Of a DNA stretch of 64,000 nt, positions 34,301 to 47,448 are shown piece after piece. Origin of the DNA: Blepharisma japonicum (Eukaryota > Ciliophora > Heterotrichea > Heterotrichida > Blepharismidae); assembly GCA_949751835.1 (NCBI GenBank), contig CATKHK010000058.1, forward strand, positions 62,001 to 126,000, written 5' to 3'. Numbering within the stretch: position 1 is the first letter of the stretch; every line of letters begins with the position of its first letter. The translations under genes and the position numbers were made by a program. The notes beneath the pieces are model-generated. The model did not search any database. It saw nothing but the letters and a program-made list of their open reading frames with translations, and was not told where the DNA came from.

Positions 34301-37300
34301 ATTGAATTTTTTAGTTTTATCATGCATTTGTCTTGCAATGTCTTGTGATGAAAATATTTTTTCAAGCTCTCCTCAGTGTTTTTGACAAGTTAGCCATTCG
34401 TCTAAGGTGGCTGCAAATAAGGAAAATTTTTTATTTCACTTGTCAACTTCATCGAATAGGGATCCAATATAACGGTTAGTAAGAATTGTGGTAATAACGA
34501 CTTGAGTGTCTTCTAGTAGCGAAGAAATGTCTTCTATTGCAGTAAAAATATAGAAATCTTTATCTCGTAGGTATTTAAACTGGAATTCAATGGTTTCCCA
34601 AGGCCTTAAAATTTCTCGTAACTGTTTTTCTAGCTCTTCTTCTTTTCGAGCTTTTAGTGCAATTTCGCAGATTTCTTCTTTTTTGTCGTTAACTCTCATA
34701 CTTAGAAGAGCGTCTAATGTGAAATTTGTGTCTTCAATATTTATATCTTGCTTTAAAATCTCTCGAAGTGCTTTCCAATGCCTCTCTTTTAATGCTGGGC
34801 ACCTTAAATCTATAACAACAGGCATTGTATCTCTAAGTTCTTCAACGAGCTGCTTTAGTCATTGCCCTACAAAGTTTCCTTGCTCTTCTAGTTGCCGTGA
34901 TCTTTGAGAAACTTTATAAAATCCTTCAACTTCTTCACCAATTGTTTCCACATCGATATCTTTGAATGGGGTTTCTTTCCACATCCCTAATTTACCTGTC
35001 CAGTCATTAAGAGCACCCCACATATCATTTTTTAAAATATAATCCTGACGAAGGTTTATTACATGATTGAAATTTTTCCTTTCAAGCTCTAAAACTTCTA
35101 AATACATTGAATAATTATTTGCGTCTGTATAAAGCTCTTCAACATCTTTTCCTACACGTTTGAGAAGATCTGACACTAATATTGGCGATGAATTTTTATC
35201 ACTTATAACAGGGTCTTTTAGCTGAGCTTGCAAAACTTGTGCTCTTTTGTCAACGCTAGCAATATGTGACTTCAGTTCCTTTGTGAACTTAATTTTGTTC
35301 CCTTCAGACTTCATATAAGCTAAATTAGTCCTTTGCCGCATAATTTCTATAGCTTTCATGGCGTCATTATATTTGTCTTTAGCGCTGTCTCCTGCAGGAA
35401 TATTATAAACTTCCATCAGTCCCATCATTTCTTTTAATTCATTGATTTTAAGGCCTAAAGTCTGGGATTTTTCTTCGACATCTCTTAAAATCAAGACTTG
35501 CTGGATATATTGATGAATATCATGAGGATTATTCCCTAGCTTTTTATTAACTCCTGATACTTCTTGGTAGAGGCTTTGTGATCTTTCATATGCCAGATCT
35601 GGTAGCAGTCTTTCTAGCTTATTAATGCATTCAATTGGTGATGGGATTATTAATTTCTTTATTTTTGAGGCATCTAGTCGAAAAATCCCGACATCTTTTA
35701 TGTCAACCAAGTTTTTGAAAATTTCTGCTTGCTTTTTGTATCTTTTAATAGTATTGCTTAATACTTCAATTTCTACAGTTTTGAATTTATTTATTTTCAG
35801 ATGTTGATTATCTATATATTCTTTAATATTGCCTTTTAAATAGTCAGAAGCTTTTGCAACATTTTCAAATCTTGAGTCCAAACCTTCTCTTATCTTAGTT
35901 TCTAGAATCAGAATATTGCTGTTATCCATTATCATTTGTACTAGATCGACGTTATCATCATAAAAATCATCAGCAAACTCATTCATGGCTCTCCTTAAAT
36001 TATCAAATTCTTTGGAGTGCGATAAATGCTTATTGCTTGATACCAACTCAATTGATTTTATAATTACATCAGAAATCGCGCTTCTCAGCTCTTCTATATT
36101 TGGACTGAAAGTAATTTCATTTTTATATAATTCAGCTTCTATAATGATAATAGGTTGATATTGCTTATTTAGCCCTCTTTCTTTATTTGTATAGTCAAAA
36201 GTAATTGTTCCCACCATTTTTGTGGAAGTCGCTATACACAGTTTGATTTTTGAGTCAATAATATTATAATCGCAAAGCTTCACAAATTTTGCAAGTCTTC
36301 TTAAATGAGTTCTGATAATGGCTTCATGGGTATATGGCATAGGTTTATTATACATATTTCCTATCAAAAATGCTTCTTCTTCCTCCAAATCGTCATGCAG
36401 CACATTAGTATTATTAGCTTTTCTAAAGCTCTCCATAGAGTTTTTGCATGATTCTCGTACATTTTCCTTGATATTTTTTTCAATATCTTCCAGTTCCATT
36501 CTTCTTCTTTCCCTTCTGATTTCTTGATCTTCTACAAATTCCTTGATGCTCCTGACCAAATCAAACCTTAAATCAATCATATCAAATTTTGATATCCTGT
36601 AGCATTGGTATCTGACTTCAAAAAATGACTCCCTCAACTTGTTGTCTAATATAAATAATTCCTGCTCTAAAAACTGTGCTCGCTCTCTCATCATAATCCT
36701 TCTCCTCATATTTTTTCAAAGGGAAAAATCTTTCCACAGCTTATACTGCTTAAAAAACGAGATTTTTTTGAGTTTTTGGTACATTAAATATTCCCTTTCC
36801 CATTCTTCTAGTGTTAAAAATGAGATATCGCCATGGCTGAAATGGGTAATTCCACGTGAGCTTATAGTAAAATATTCATTTTGATTTCTTTCATTAAAAC
36901 TGACAAATTCCAAATCATAAGCATCTTGTCCACGGTTGCAGTACCAAAAATCGTCTCTGAGCTCCTGTGAATGTTTAATCAGTTGTAGGAATTCTAAAGG
37001 AGTAGGCATATTGCTTAAGTTTTTCATTTCAGTTTTCAGAAAATGCAAATCGCCATGCAAATGCTTCTTTTTGGAGCGAGGATTTCTGGAGGTAGATCTC
37101 ATTCGTGAATGGATGATTTCTTCTTGGACTTTGATAGTTTCAAGAAATGGAGTTTCTGAACGCTCCATGCCTGTGCGATCTGTTTTGAGAGGGGAAGAAA
37201 GGTTGTTACGGAGAATTGAAGGGATTGGCTCGAGCTTTTCACGCTTTTTCATTTGAGAAACTGAACGTGTTTCTTGTAAGTTAAGTTTTGGGACAAGAGT

Positions 37301-37417
37301 AGGGAGAGGACGTAAACGCTCTGTACTTGGGTTTCGTGGGAGCTTATGGTGGAATTTTAAGCCAATTTCTGTAGCAATAAGACGCTTGGCGAGTCTTTTC
37401 TTAAGATCTTCAGACAT
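25400..37417 (-). CDS. Axonemal inner-arm dynein heavy chain, single-headed type (DNAH3/7/12-like)
   Basis: This is the motor subunit of an inner dynein arm, which slides axonemal doublets during ciliary beating. It is one frame of 4,006 codons with no intron, joined across many TGA-coded Trp codons such as those in QNCHLAKSWMPELE and YQWIIFDGPVDSLWIENMN. Motor landmarks in order: AAA1 P-loop GPAGTGKTE near residue 1358 with CLDEFNRIDIEVLSV; AAA2 GPAISGKTE near 1639; AAA3 GPTGVGKSV near 1978 with Walker B VVIMIDDVNMPN; AAA4 GLSGSGKQSLTKLAAYI near 2331. The coiled-coil stalk follows around 2600-2950, then AAA5, AAA6 and the C-terminal domain. The N-terminal words (YDLEFV, YFTISSRGITHF) and total length near 4,000 point to the DNAH7/DNAH3/DNAH12 group. 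The start at 37417 (MSEDLKK) follows an AT-rich leader. Confidence 0.96.
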
Positions 37418-37602
37418 GTATTAATATGAAGAATAGATTAATGCAAATAGGAGGGAATGATTTTTTAGAGTGTTTTAGTCAAAATTAAGCATGAATTAGA
37501 CACAAAGCTTAAAAAAAAGCTAAGAATTATATAAATTACCTACTATAGTTAATGCAAATTTTATTATTTATTTAAATTTATTTGAAATTAATAATTTTAG
37601 CG

Positions 37603-40600
37603 CTATATTTGTTCCGTATTCATATCCAAAATTGTTGGCAAAATTGAGAACCTTCTAAGCTGGGTAATTTGATTATTTAAATATGGCAAATAGTAACAAA
37701 AATATAAGAGGCATAAAGCAACTGAATAAATAATTGTGGTATCTATAATAATACCCAGCTGATCATCTATAATTGTTTTAGAGTCATCATCAGCAAGCTG
37801 AAACTCTTGTCCAATTTCCTTTTGAACCTCACTAATTTTAGCCAAAAAATGAGCCATCAAATCACCAGGCCATAAGGTTTCCTGAGAAGCTACATCTTCA
37901 ATGTCAAATATTAATGTATTAATAGAGGCTTCAGTTCCGTATTTTAATAAATCTAAAGTCGAGTTGTAGCTTTCATAGAGCTTCTTAATCAAACTCTGTG
38001 ACATTAAATCTTTGAAGCCCTGCTGCCTAATTTCTATATTATGCTTCAGCAGAGAATCAGTAGATTGGACAAGCATCACATGAGAATTAGCAAAGTCATA
38101 ATAATCAGGGAAATTCAAAATAAAATAAGGCTGGTATAAATCTCGCGCAAAAATACTCATTCTTGATATCAATGATCTTCGGGAGTTAAAATTGCTTAAA
38201 AGTTTCGGCCTATTTATCATTAGCCTTTCACATTTTGGATAAAAATATAAAGAAATCAAAAAATAATAAGATGTAGCAATTGCAAAAAAAATCATAAGTC
38301 TCCAAGTGTAATTTAGATACAAAGATGTTTTAACATGTCTTGCTTCATCTAGACGATTCTGCCTAGTTCTTATTGAAGTATCGATATTATAATCTATGCT
38401 ATGAATAATCATTAATCTTTCAATGCAAGAAAGCTTGAGCTTTGACAAAGAATATTGAGCATTATTTGATACAAAATTTCAAAATTCGTCATGCTTTTGG
38501 GAGACCAGTATTATAAATCCAATTATAATGGTAACCAGAACTGCCAGCGTAATGAATCCTATAATTAGCAGCGCATTTATTATATTTCCATTTCTTTTTA
38601 CTCTATTTATTTCACAATCTTCTATTCCTTGCATAGTGATATTTGTATAGTCATAAGCAAACCCCAGGCCATTAATAATTAAAAACTTGCAATGATCTTT
38701 ATAGTCCTTCCCTAATTTTACATCTGAAATCATATTTTTGCCCTATCTTAAGATTACATGAAATATAAATTCTCCAATAACATCATAAAGATTTTCAAAT
38801 GATCTTTTGGTGCTTTCTCCGTCAAATATCCATAATGGGACTAAAGACTTATAAAGAATATCTGCAGAAGAGCAGTAGTTTCACTGCTCAAAGTCTTGCA
38901 AAATGTCATTTTCTATCCTATCTAAATCAATAATAAGATTTTGGAAAATATTTATTTGGTTCATTTGTAATTCGCTTGAAACATTCATCAAAATCATTCT
39001 ATCAAGAGCCCTTGATGTATCAGCTGAATGGCCTAGATCATATAAAAGGTCACCTACAAGCTTAAATGAGCTTAGAGACGTAGAGTAAGAAACATCGCTT
39101 ATCATATAGCCTAAGATGGCAGAAACTGTAGTTATAACTGACAAAATTACTGCAAAAAGAACCCATTGTAGCACTCTGATTCTTTTTTTGGTGTGCAGCA
39201 GTATTTTTTTGGCATGGACTAATTATAAATTACTAGATTTTATTGAAAATCCGCTAAAATGTTCAAAGGATACTGATTTATCAGAGCGAGTTTTTTCCTC
39301 ATCATTACTTTTGATGAAAGTATTATCAATTGAGCGTGTAAAATCAGTCTCAGTTTTTTCGTATGATTTCATAGTGAGAGATATATCCTGAGTTTGCTGA
39401 AATTTTACTTCAAAAATTTTAGGCTTTGCTTTTATTTCTTCTTGTAGGGTGCCTTCAGTAGCTTGCACAGTTTGCAAAGAATCGCCTTGCTCTTGATCAT
39501 GGTTTTCTAATCATCTTTTCAATTCTTTATCGTTGTGTATAATTACCAGCTGCTCAATTTCTTTTGACATTACTAATGTTTGCATTTTAATTACAGCTAC
39601 TTCTGAATTATTTAGAGGCATCATAAAAGGTTCATTCAATTCGAGGTTTTCATAGCATAGCTGTGGCAACAAAGCAGAGATTTTTTTATTAATAAGAAAT
39701 TTTTCTTGGAGTCCTAAATAGTAGGGAAACAGTTCTGAGTGGCTAGTTATTACGCCTTCTTCTGAAATAAGTGCAATCTGCCGGCTTGTAGCTTTTGGTT
39801 TAAACGATACCAAAAAATAAAGAAAATTATGAAAAGCCGTTAGCTTAACCAATACACTGCACTCTATCATAAAACCTTTTTGGTCTAAAATATAGAGGTT
39901 TTTATGGTCCATAACATCAATTGAATCACAATTTTCAACAAAAGTTCTCATCTGTGTGTCGTGATCAATATCAAAAGGTCTAGGAATGAAGCAATTAAAA
40001 GGAGTTTCATGTGCATTTGGTAAAGAAATTTTTAAAATATGTGTTGCTTTTTCGTTTAAATATACAATTTTCCCAAATGAATCGTCTAAGCATGAGATTA
40101 ATATTGTTGCTACATCTTTTCCATATTTTTCTAAACTTTGTTCTTGCGATCTTTTATTATACAAGCTCATGCCATTTTTTTTCCTTTTAACTATTTCTGC
40201 TTGCTCTTGATTATTATAAATATTTTCAAGGTAGCTAGCATATATTTCAAATGCCTCTAAATTTTTATATCTGTCAACTAGACTTTTATAGCCTTTTTTA
40301 ATTCCTCTTGCAGAGTCTGAGACACGACCTACTAAATTAATTATTTTTTTGATACGAGGATGCGTTGAATAAAACTCAGACTGCAACTCAATCATCATGT
40401 AGCATAAAATTTCATCTTGATTTTTAAGCCTATTATAATCTTTTAAATAATCCAAATAGCTTGTGTCAGGGAATTCTTTGCATTTTCTCATAGTAAGCCA
40501 TCAAAAAAGTCTCCATTCTTGGGCTTCTGCTTCAAAAGAAGATTCATACTTTTTTATTTTCGCAAGCTTGACTCTTGCTAGTCTTTCATCTTTTACCACA

Positions 40601-41832
40601 AAAACACAGAAATTAAACTCCCATATCACAAAAAGCTTATCTTTTTGAAAATGGTGGAGTTTTGAATAAGTTTTAAAAAGATCTAGAATTTCGGATTTTT
40701 CAATAAGATTTTCGTTTGTTAATAAATACCTGTATTTTCTTTCGAAATCAAACTGATTATGAGGAAATGAAGAAATTTTTGAAAGATTTTTGGTTTTGTT
40801 ATTAACGAATCAAAGGACTGCAAATAAGACCATAGGTTGCAAAAAGATATTAAAAATGAGTATAATAAGTGCGCTGTCCATTATTCTCCCGAATAAAAAA
40901 ATCAAAGATAGTGCAGACAATGTCATCATTTTTCAAGCTTGAATAGAATTTTCAATCTGATTAAAATAATCCAAACATAAAATCCCCTGAAGCCCAAGAT
41001 AAAATGAATATAAAAAGACCATAATTTGATGGAAATCTACATTATAATCTCCAAAAATCACATAAGAAACACAAATCAAAATATAAAATAGCCGCCTTTG
41101 TACATCTAATTGTACACTTGACCTTGCCTTTATATTTACTCTATGATGTGAGTGATTAATATCGCATGTAAAATTCTCGAAAGAGAAATTTATAAAAGCT
41201 ATAGATAACAAGCAACTTATTCCAAGTATGAATCCTACTGGCCCGTAATTTAACTCACTTGCACTGATTGACCCTTCATATTCAATTATTGAACTCCGAT
41301 TAATCGTGGAATATTTTACTACTAATAAAAGCATCATTACACTTGGAACAAGGCAAATCGTCGTCAAAGATAAAGCAATTTTCCTGGTTAAAATCACAAA
41401 TAGCGACGGAATTTCTTTTTTTAAGTAAAAAGATATTCCGAAAATCAGAAAAGTTACAAAACAGATCCCTATGAGTGAAAGTGTACCGTAAAAGCAAAAG
41501 CTCATGCTATAAGTTTTTGCACAAATTTTATCATAGCTGATATATCCGATATATTGCCAAATCGGCATATATGATTTTCAGCCAGCTATAGTTAGTTTAG
41601 GATGTCATGCAACTGAAGCCAGTTGTAAAACTAATATCAAGTTTATAAAAATTTCATTTAAAATCTGAACTCTAACTTTCGTTTTTCGGCTGTATTTAGG
41701 TTTAAAGATCTTTCCAAAGAAACCAAAAAAATAGTTTTTAAATTTGTTTGTAAAGAGGTTTTGAGAGAAAAATCCATCATTTCCTTTAATTTCCTTTGAA
41801 ATTGCATCATCTTCATCTAAAATCGTGAGCAT
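37603..41832 (-). CDS. Array unit A: TmcB-like multi-membrane TPR/PAS protein, 1,399 residues
   Basis: This is a receptor-like membrane protein of unknown ligand. About eight membrane segments fill residues 55-345. The cytoplasmic part follows: FDFERKYRYLL and a helical TPR-like region (about 370-560, including LEAFEIYASYLENIYNNQEQ), PAS-like domain 1 (IVYLNEKATHILKIS) and PAS-like domain 2 (IALISEEGVITSHSELFPYY). The C-terminal half has four more membrane spans that enclose two helical external domains. Introns: 39219..39233 (gtaatttataattag), just before the ninth span, and 38743..38757 (gtaatcttaagatag), before the tenth. Many Trp codons are TGA. The helical/PAS order resembles the ciliate TmcB/TmcC-like family; this is recognition by eye. 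A is the most divergent unit and lies 185 nt from the dynein start. Confidence 0.88.
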
Positions 41833-42295
41833 TTTATAAAATTGATTTTAGAGATAATCTAAAAGGGTAAAAATGAGTTGTGGATAAGATATTTTAAAAT
41901 GCGTAAGAATAGATTATTAATTGCTATTATCTATTATAAAAATTGCTCATAGGGCTTGATGAGACTAGATGATACCAAAGATTTTGACTACTGAAATACA
42001 ATGTTGGTTTTTATTGTTTGCTTTGATTAAGCTTGATAATTATTTCCTAAAATAATAGCAAAATATATTTATATGTAAAGGCTTCATAATTATGATATGA
42101 AATATAGAAATATACTATATTGAATTTGTAATGACTTATAATTCTTTCTTGCCGATTTATGATTTAAAATATGTTTAAATAATAAATTCTATTATCAATG
42201 TTTTATATTTATTGCTTACATTTATTTAAATATATATAAATATAAGGAAAAGTAAAATCTAAGCGAGCCACTAAAATGTATATCTATAACAAGGC
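41833..42295. other. Spacer between array units A and B
   Basis: This is 463 bp of AT-rich DNA with no open frame or shared repeat. It should contain the promoter of unit A and the 3' end of unit B's transcript. Confidence 0.45.
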
Positions 42296-45200
42296 TTATT
42301 CAGGCTCCATTGGCAAAATTTTTGGAAGAATCGAGAAGCGGCTAAGCTGCTTTACTTGTTTATTCAAATATGGTAAATAATAGCAAAAGAATAGCACACA
42401 CACCGCTGTAGAATATGCTGCAGTTGTATATATAATTGAGTTTAGCCTATCATTTATAAGATTCTTTGAATCGCGATCCGCCAATTCAAACTCGTGGCTG
42501 ATCTCAATTTGAATTGCTACCACATTGGCAAGTATTTCCAAAATTGCTGTGGTAGGTAAAAACGTGTAATATCCTTGATTCTCACAATCATAGATAATGG
42601 AATTAATAGCAGCTTCTGTTCCATATTTAAGAACTTCACGACTTGATTCCACACTTTCATAAATTCTGTCTTCTAATTCTGATGACATTAATTTTCTAAG
42701 CTCGCTTTTTCTAAGCTCTTTATTTTTTAATTTGATAATATTTGCAGTGTTATTAACCATTGTTCAAGCATTTGCAAACTGAAAATAGTGAGGCATCCGA
42801 AATTCTATATAATGGGAATATATTTCTCTAGAAAACATTGACAATCTCCTTAGATTTGACCGCCTCATGTTAAAGTTGCTGAGAAGCTTTGGGCGATTTA
42901 TCATTAAAGCTTCACAATTTGGATACAAATAGCAGAATATTAATAGATAATAAGAAGCAGCTATTGCAAAAAAAATCATAAGTCTTCAGATATAATGTAA
43001 GTAAATGGAAGTTTTCACTTTTCGTTTTGAGTGACTTCCCAGTATATCAATGCTCAGTTCAGAGTTATAATCGATTCCATGAATAAGTATAAGTCTGTCT
43101 GCAGCTGAACTCTTGAGTTTAGCTAGTGCCCACTGTGCATTATTTAAAATAAAATTCCAGAACTCATCAATCTTCTTGGAAACTAAAATAATGTATCCAA
43201 TAATAACTAAAACTAGTATGCCTAGTGTAATAAATCCACATATTAGCAGAATGTTTATATTTGATCCAGTATTTTTCACTCTTTCTATTTCACAATTAAC
43301 AATTCCGTCCATTGTGGAATTTGCTTCATTAAAAAGATTTCCAGACCCATTAATGAAAATAAATCTGAGATAACTAAGATAGGATTTATTTTCTGAAACT
43401 GCTTTAATCATACTTTTGCACTATATAGAAATTACATTTAAAATCATTTCTGATACTGCATCATATAAATTTGAGTATTTTACTCTCGGCTCAACCTCAT
43501 CAAAATATATAATAGGAATTATATCATTTGTCACGATTTCTGAGCTTGAGCAATAGCTTCACTGGCTAAAATCATCAAAAATGGTTCCTTGAACAGTTTC
43601 TAAGTCTGTGATTAAGTTTGTTAAATCATCAATTGATTCTTTTAATTGCTCAGGAGTAGAATCTTGCAGGGTAGCTAACTTGTCTACTATTCTTGCTGAG
43701 TCTGCTGCCAGCCCAAGATCATACAAAAGCTGGCCTAGATCTTTAAAAGAACTCAGAGATGTTGTATATGACACATCAGTTATCATATACGCTAAAATTG
43801 CCCCAACAGTCACTATAACTGAAGACATCTAATTTTTTCTTACCACAAGGAACAGCACAACTTGTAGAACTCTTATTTTTCTTTTTGATTCTACGAGTAA
43901 TCTTTTAGCTTGATTTGGAAGATTATACCCTGCTGAAGATTTCGAATGGTCTTCCGTAAGTGATTTTTTGTCTTGACTCCTGCAAGAGTTTAATAAATCT
44001 TTTGTTTGGGTAATATCATTAGTTAAATATTCTGTTTCTACTTTATCAATAGATTTGGCTGAAAGAGAGAAATTACTGACTGAGTGGTATTTCACTTGCA
44101 TACCTCTTCTTTTTACGTCTATATCTGATTGAGTTTGGTCATAATCACAAGTAACATCCTGATCTGCAAAATATGTTAATTGATCTTGGTCGGTCCCTTC
44201 TTTTCAGTTTTTAATTTCTTTTTGATCATGAATGATTATTAATTCATGTATTGCTACTGAATTAATTAGTCTAATTTTATGGATAAAAGCAAGCTCTCCA
44301 TCATTAAAAGGAAGGATCCAAGGCTCGTAATCCTGCATTTTATTTATTTCTAAAACAGGAACAACAGTTGACAAATTTTGGCCTTTTAAGCTTTTTGATT
44401 CTGAGCCAATATAAAATGGAAACAGTTCAGAATGCCCCGTGATAAATCCATCATCAGATATTATTGCAATTTCGCGCGATGTTTTTCTTTGCTCAAAAGA
44501 AATAAGAAAATACGCACAGTTATGAAACGCTGTCAATTTTATTAAAAAATTGCATTCAACTATATTTCCTTCAATATTTTGTAAAAACAAATATTTATGT
44601 GATGGAAGGTCAATCGTACTACTATTAAATACAAAATCTTTAATTGATTTCAAGTGGCAGACGTCAAAAGGTTGAGGAATAAAATTTAATAGAGATGTGC
44701 CAATTATATTTCCAATTGATGATTTTAAGAGTCGGGATGCTTTTTCGTTAAGATACATAATGCTGCAAAATGAGGCATCAGAACAAGAAACTAAGATTGC
44801 TGGTACATCTTTTCCATAGTTTTCTAATTTTTTTATATCGTTATGCTGGTTATAGAAATTTATTCCATTTTTTTTCCGAGTTATTACACTTGCTTCTTCA
44901 TGATCATTTTTAATATTTTCCAGAAAACCTCCATATAACTCATAGCCTTCTAAATTTTTATATTTTTCACAAAGGTTTTTGAAATCTCCACTAAGAGCTA
45001 TAATAGAGTTTGCAGTCCTATTAGCTAAGTTGACAATCTTATGAATTCTAGGAGCTTTTAAAGAAATTTCTATTTGAAGTTCTATAAGCGTATAACAAAG
45101 TTCTTCATCTTGATTTCTAATTCTACTATATTCTTTTAAAAATTCTAAGTAATTTGTTTCAGGAAAAGACTTGCATTTTCTTTTAACTAGCCATGTAAAA

Positions 45201-46513
45201 AGTCTTCATTCCTGAATTTCTCCTTCAAATGAAGGTTTTGCATTAGCTATTTTAGACAATTTTACCCTCGCTAATCTTTCATTTTTAACTATTGTAAGGC
45301 AATAACTGAATTCCCATATTACAAAAAGTTTATCCTTTTGAAATTGATTTGCTTTTCAATGAGCTTTGAATAAATCAAGTACTCAAAGCTTATCGTCATA
45401 ATTTTTATCAATTAATAAGTGTCTGAATTTTCTTTCAAATTCATACTGATTATTTGGGCACTCAGTGTTGTCTTTTAGCTTCATGTAATTTCTCCTAACT
45501 ATCCGAGCTATCAATAAAAATACTATGGGCTGAAGGCATATAGTAAATATTACAATAATTAAAGCATCATCTAAAATCTCTCCAAATATAAAAACAGAAA
45601 TCATAGTAGAAATTGAGCCCATTTTGCAAGCTTCTATTACGTTTTCAAAGATATTAAAATACTGTAAAACTGTTATTGATTTATAATTCAAAAAAACTGC
45701 ATAAGATAGCAGAATTCCTTGGTGAACTATAACATTTGAATCTCCAAAAGCAACAAATAAAACACAAGTAAATGTATAAAAAATTCGCTTTTGTAGGTCT
45801 AAAAGAGAAAAAGCCCTTGATTTTAGATTTTTTTCTGAATGGGAATGCTGAATGTCGCAAGAAAAATATTCAGAGCATACATTAATTGGAATCAAAATTA
45901 GTAAGCAAAAAATCGAAAGAAATATTCCCATTGTTCCAAAATCAAGGATGCTTGAAGACAAGCCGTCATATTCTTCTATTTCTTGTGTGTCGAGAATTGA
46001 ATATTTTGTTATCATCAGCAGAATCATACTACTTGGAATTAAGCAAACTGTCGTCAGCAGCACTGCAATTTTTTTAGGAAAAATTGATATATAAATTGGT
46101 GGATCTTTTTTGATATAGATATAAAACCCAAAAACTGTAAATGATATCAAGCACATCCCGATAAGAGAAATCGTTCCAAAAAAACAAAAATTCATAATAC
46201 CTAAATTAGCACAAATACTGTCATAGCTTGTTCACCCTATTATTTTTCAGAAGGTTTTATATGAGCTTCAGCCATGCACTTTCATTTTTGGGTATCATGC
46301 TAGTGAAATTATCTGAAGAGTAAACGTAATATTAATTAAAATTTCATAACTGAGCTGAATATTTGGTTTTGTTTTTCTATTGTATTTTACTTTAAAGAGT
46401 TGACAGAAAACCCCATAAAAGTAATTCTTGTATTTGTTTGAAAATAATGATTGAGAGAGAAAGCCGTGCAGATCTTTACCTTCTTTCTCGAATGACTTTA
46501 AATCATTTGCCAT
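42296..46513 (-). CDS. Array unit B: TmcB-like multi-membrane TPR/PAS protein, 1,395 residues
   Basis: Unit B has the same layout as unit A. I chose ATG 46513 (MANDLKSFEKEGKD) because unit E starts in the same style (MPESLKYTENEVKD); an in-frame ATG at 46549 would add 12 residues. The first membrane span is at IQLSYEILINITFTLQIISL. The helical region contains LKAPRIHKIVNLANRTANSI and YELYGGFLENIKNDHEEA, then PAS 1 (IMYLNEKASRLLKSSIGNII) and PAS 2 (IAIISDDGFITGHSELFPFY). Introns: 43829..43843 (gtaagaaaaaattag) and 43421..43435 (gtaatttctatatag), at the same places as in A. The second intron is letter-for-letter the same as in unit E. B groups closely with E and F. Confidence 0.88.
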
Positions 46514-46549
46514 AGTAATCAATCTTAATATTTTTATGGTAAAGTGCAT

Positions 46550-47448
46550 ATTTTTAGCTTAAACTATTTCATAAAATTAAACATTGAACCAACTATTCCA
46601 CTTGTGCGTTTTTTGAAAAATTGTCTTATTATAGCGTATTATATTATGAAAAGCCTTAAAATTAAAAAAATAATATACCTTTTTTGATTTTGGAAAAAGA
46701 AGAGCTCTTTACTTATTTTTTTTAGTTATTCTGGAAATTTTTTAATAGTAATAATATGAAATTATTATAAGTAATTTCTTCCAATAAGCTTTTAAAAGTT
46801 ATGAATTACTTAAGATTATCATTATTGAATCACAAATAACTTTTGACACATATACAAAATTTAAAAATTATTTCAGACACCAAGTCTGATTTCAATGCAA
46901 TTACTACTTACAATGACATGCTTAAAGTTTATAAATTTTTGGATAATTAAAAACAACAACTCCTTTTGCATATTTGTTTGTAACAAAAAATTTCTATAGA
47001 TTAAATTAAATTCAATTTTAGAAAGATAGGCTTGCATTCATCTTTGCATTATTTTTTAATTTAAAGCATTTTAAAAGATTTTTTAGTGGAATTGTATATC
47101 ACTAGTATATTATTAGATTGACGTTTAGGGTCTCTTTTCAAGCATATCCTAAGAAACCAAAAATTAAATAGCTGTTAAATTTAAAAGATGAATTTGCAAT
47201 TTGCTTACATTTTATTATAATATGGATTTTTCAATGATAGGTGTTACTTTGTTCAAGCCATATTTGCTTAATGATCTTTAGACATCTATTTTGCAGATAT
47301 TATTGATTTTTATTTAATAATTATTAAAATTGGAGTAGGTTTTTAAGCTCAAAATCCAATTTATTAATGATGAAATTTAGGATTATCAATAATTAATGAT
47401 ATTAATAATTATTATGCAAAATTATAATTATTTTTAATTTTTTTAAAT
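46550..47448. other. Spacer between array units B and C
   Basis: This is 899 bp of very AT-rich DNA. I see no gene, no remnant of an array unit and no clear repeat. Confidence 0.45.

Noticed and set aside
38881-39233. Frame breaks within intact array units as signs of decay
   Set aside because: Every break is either TGA, read as Trp, or a 15-16-nt GT...TAG intron at a conserved place. Only D has further damage.
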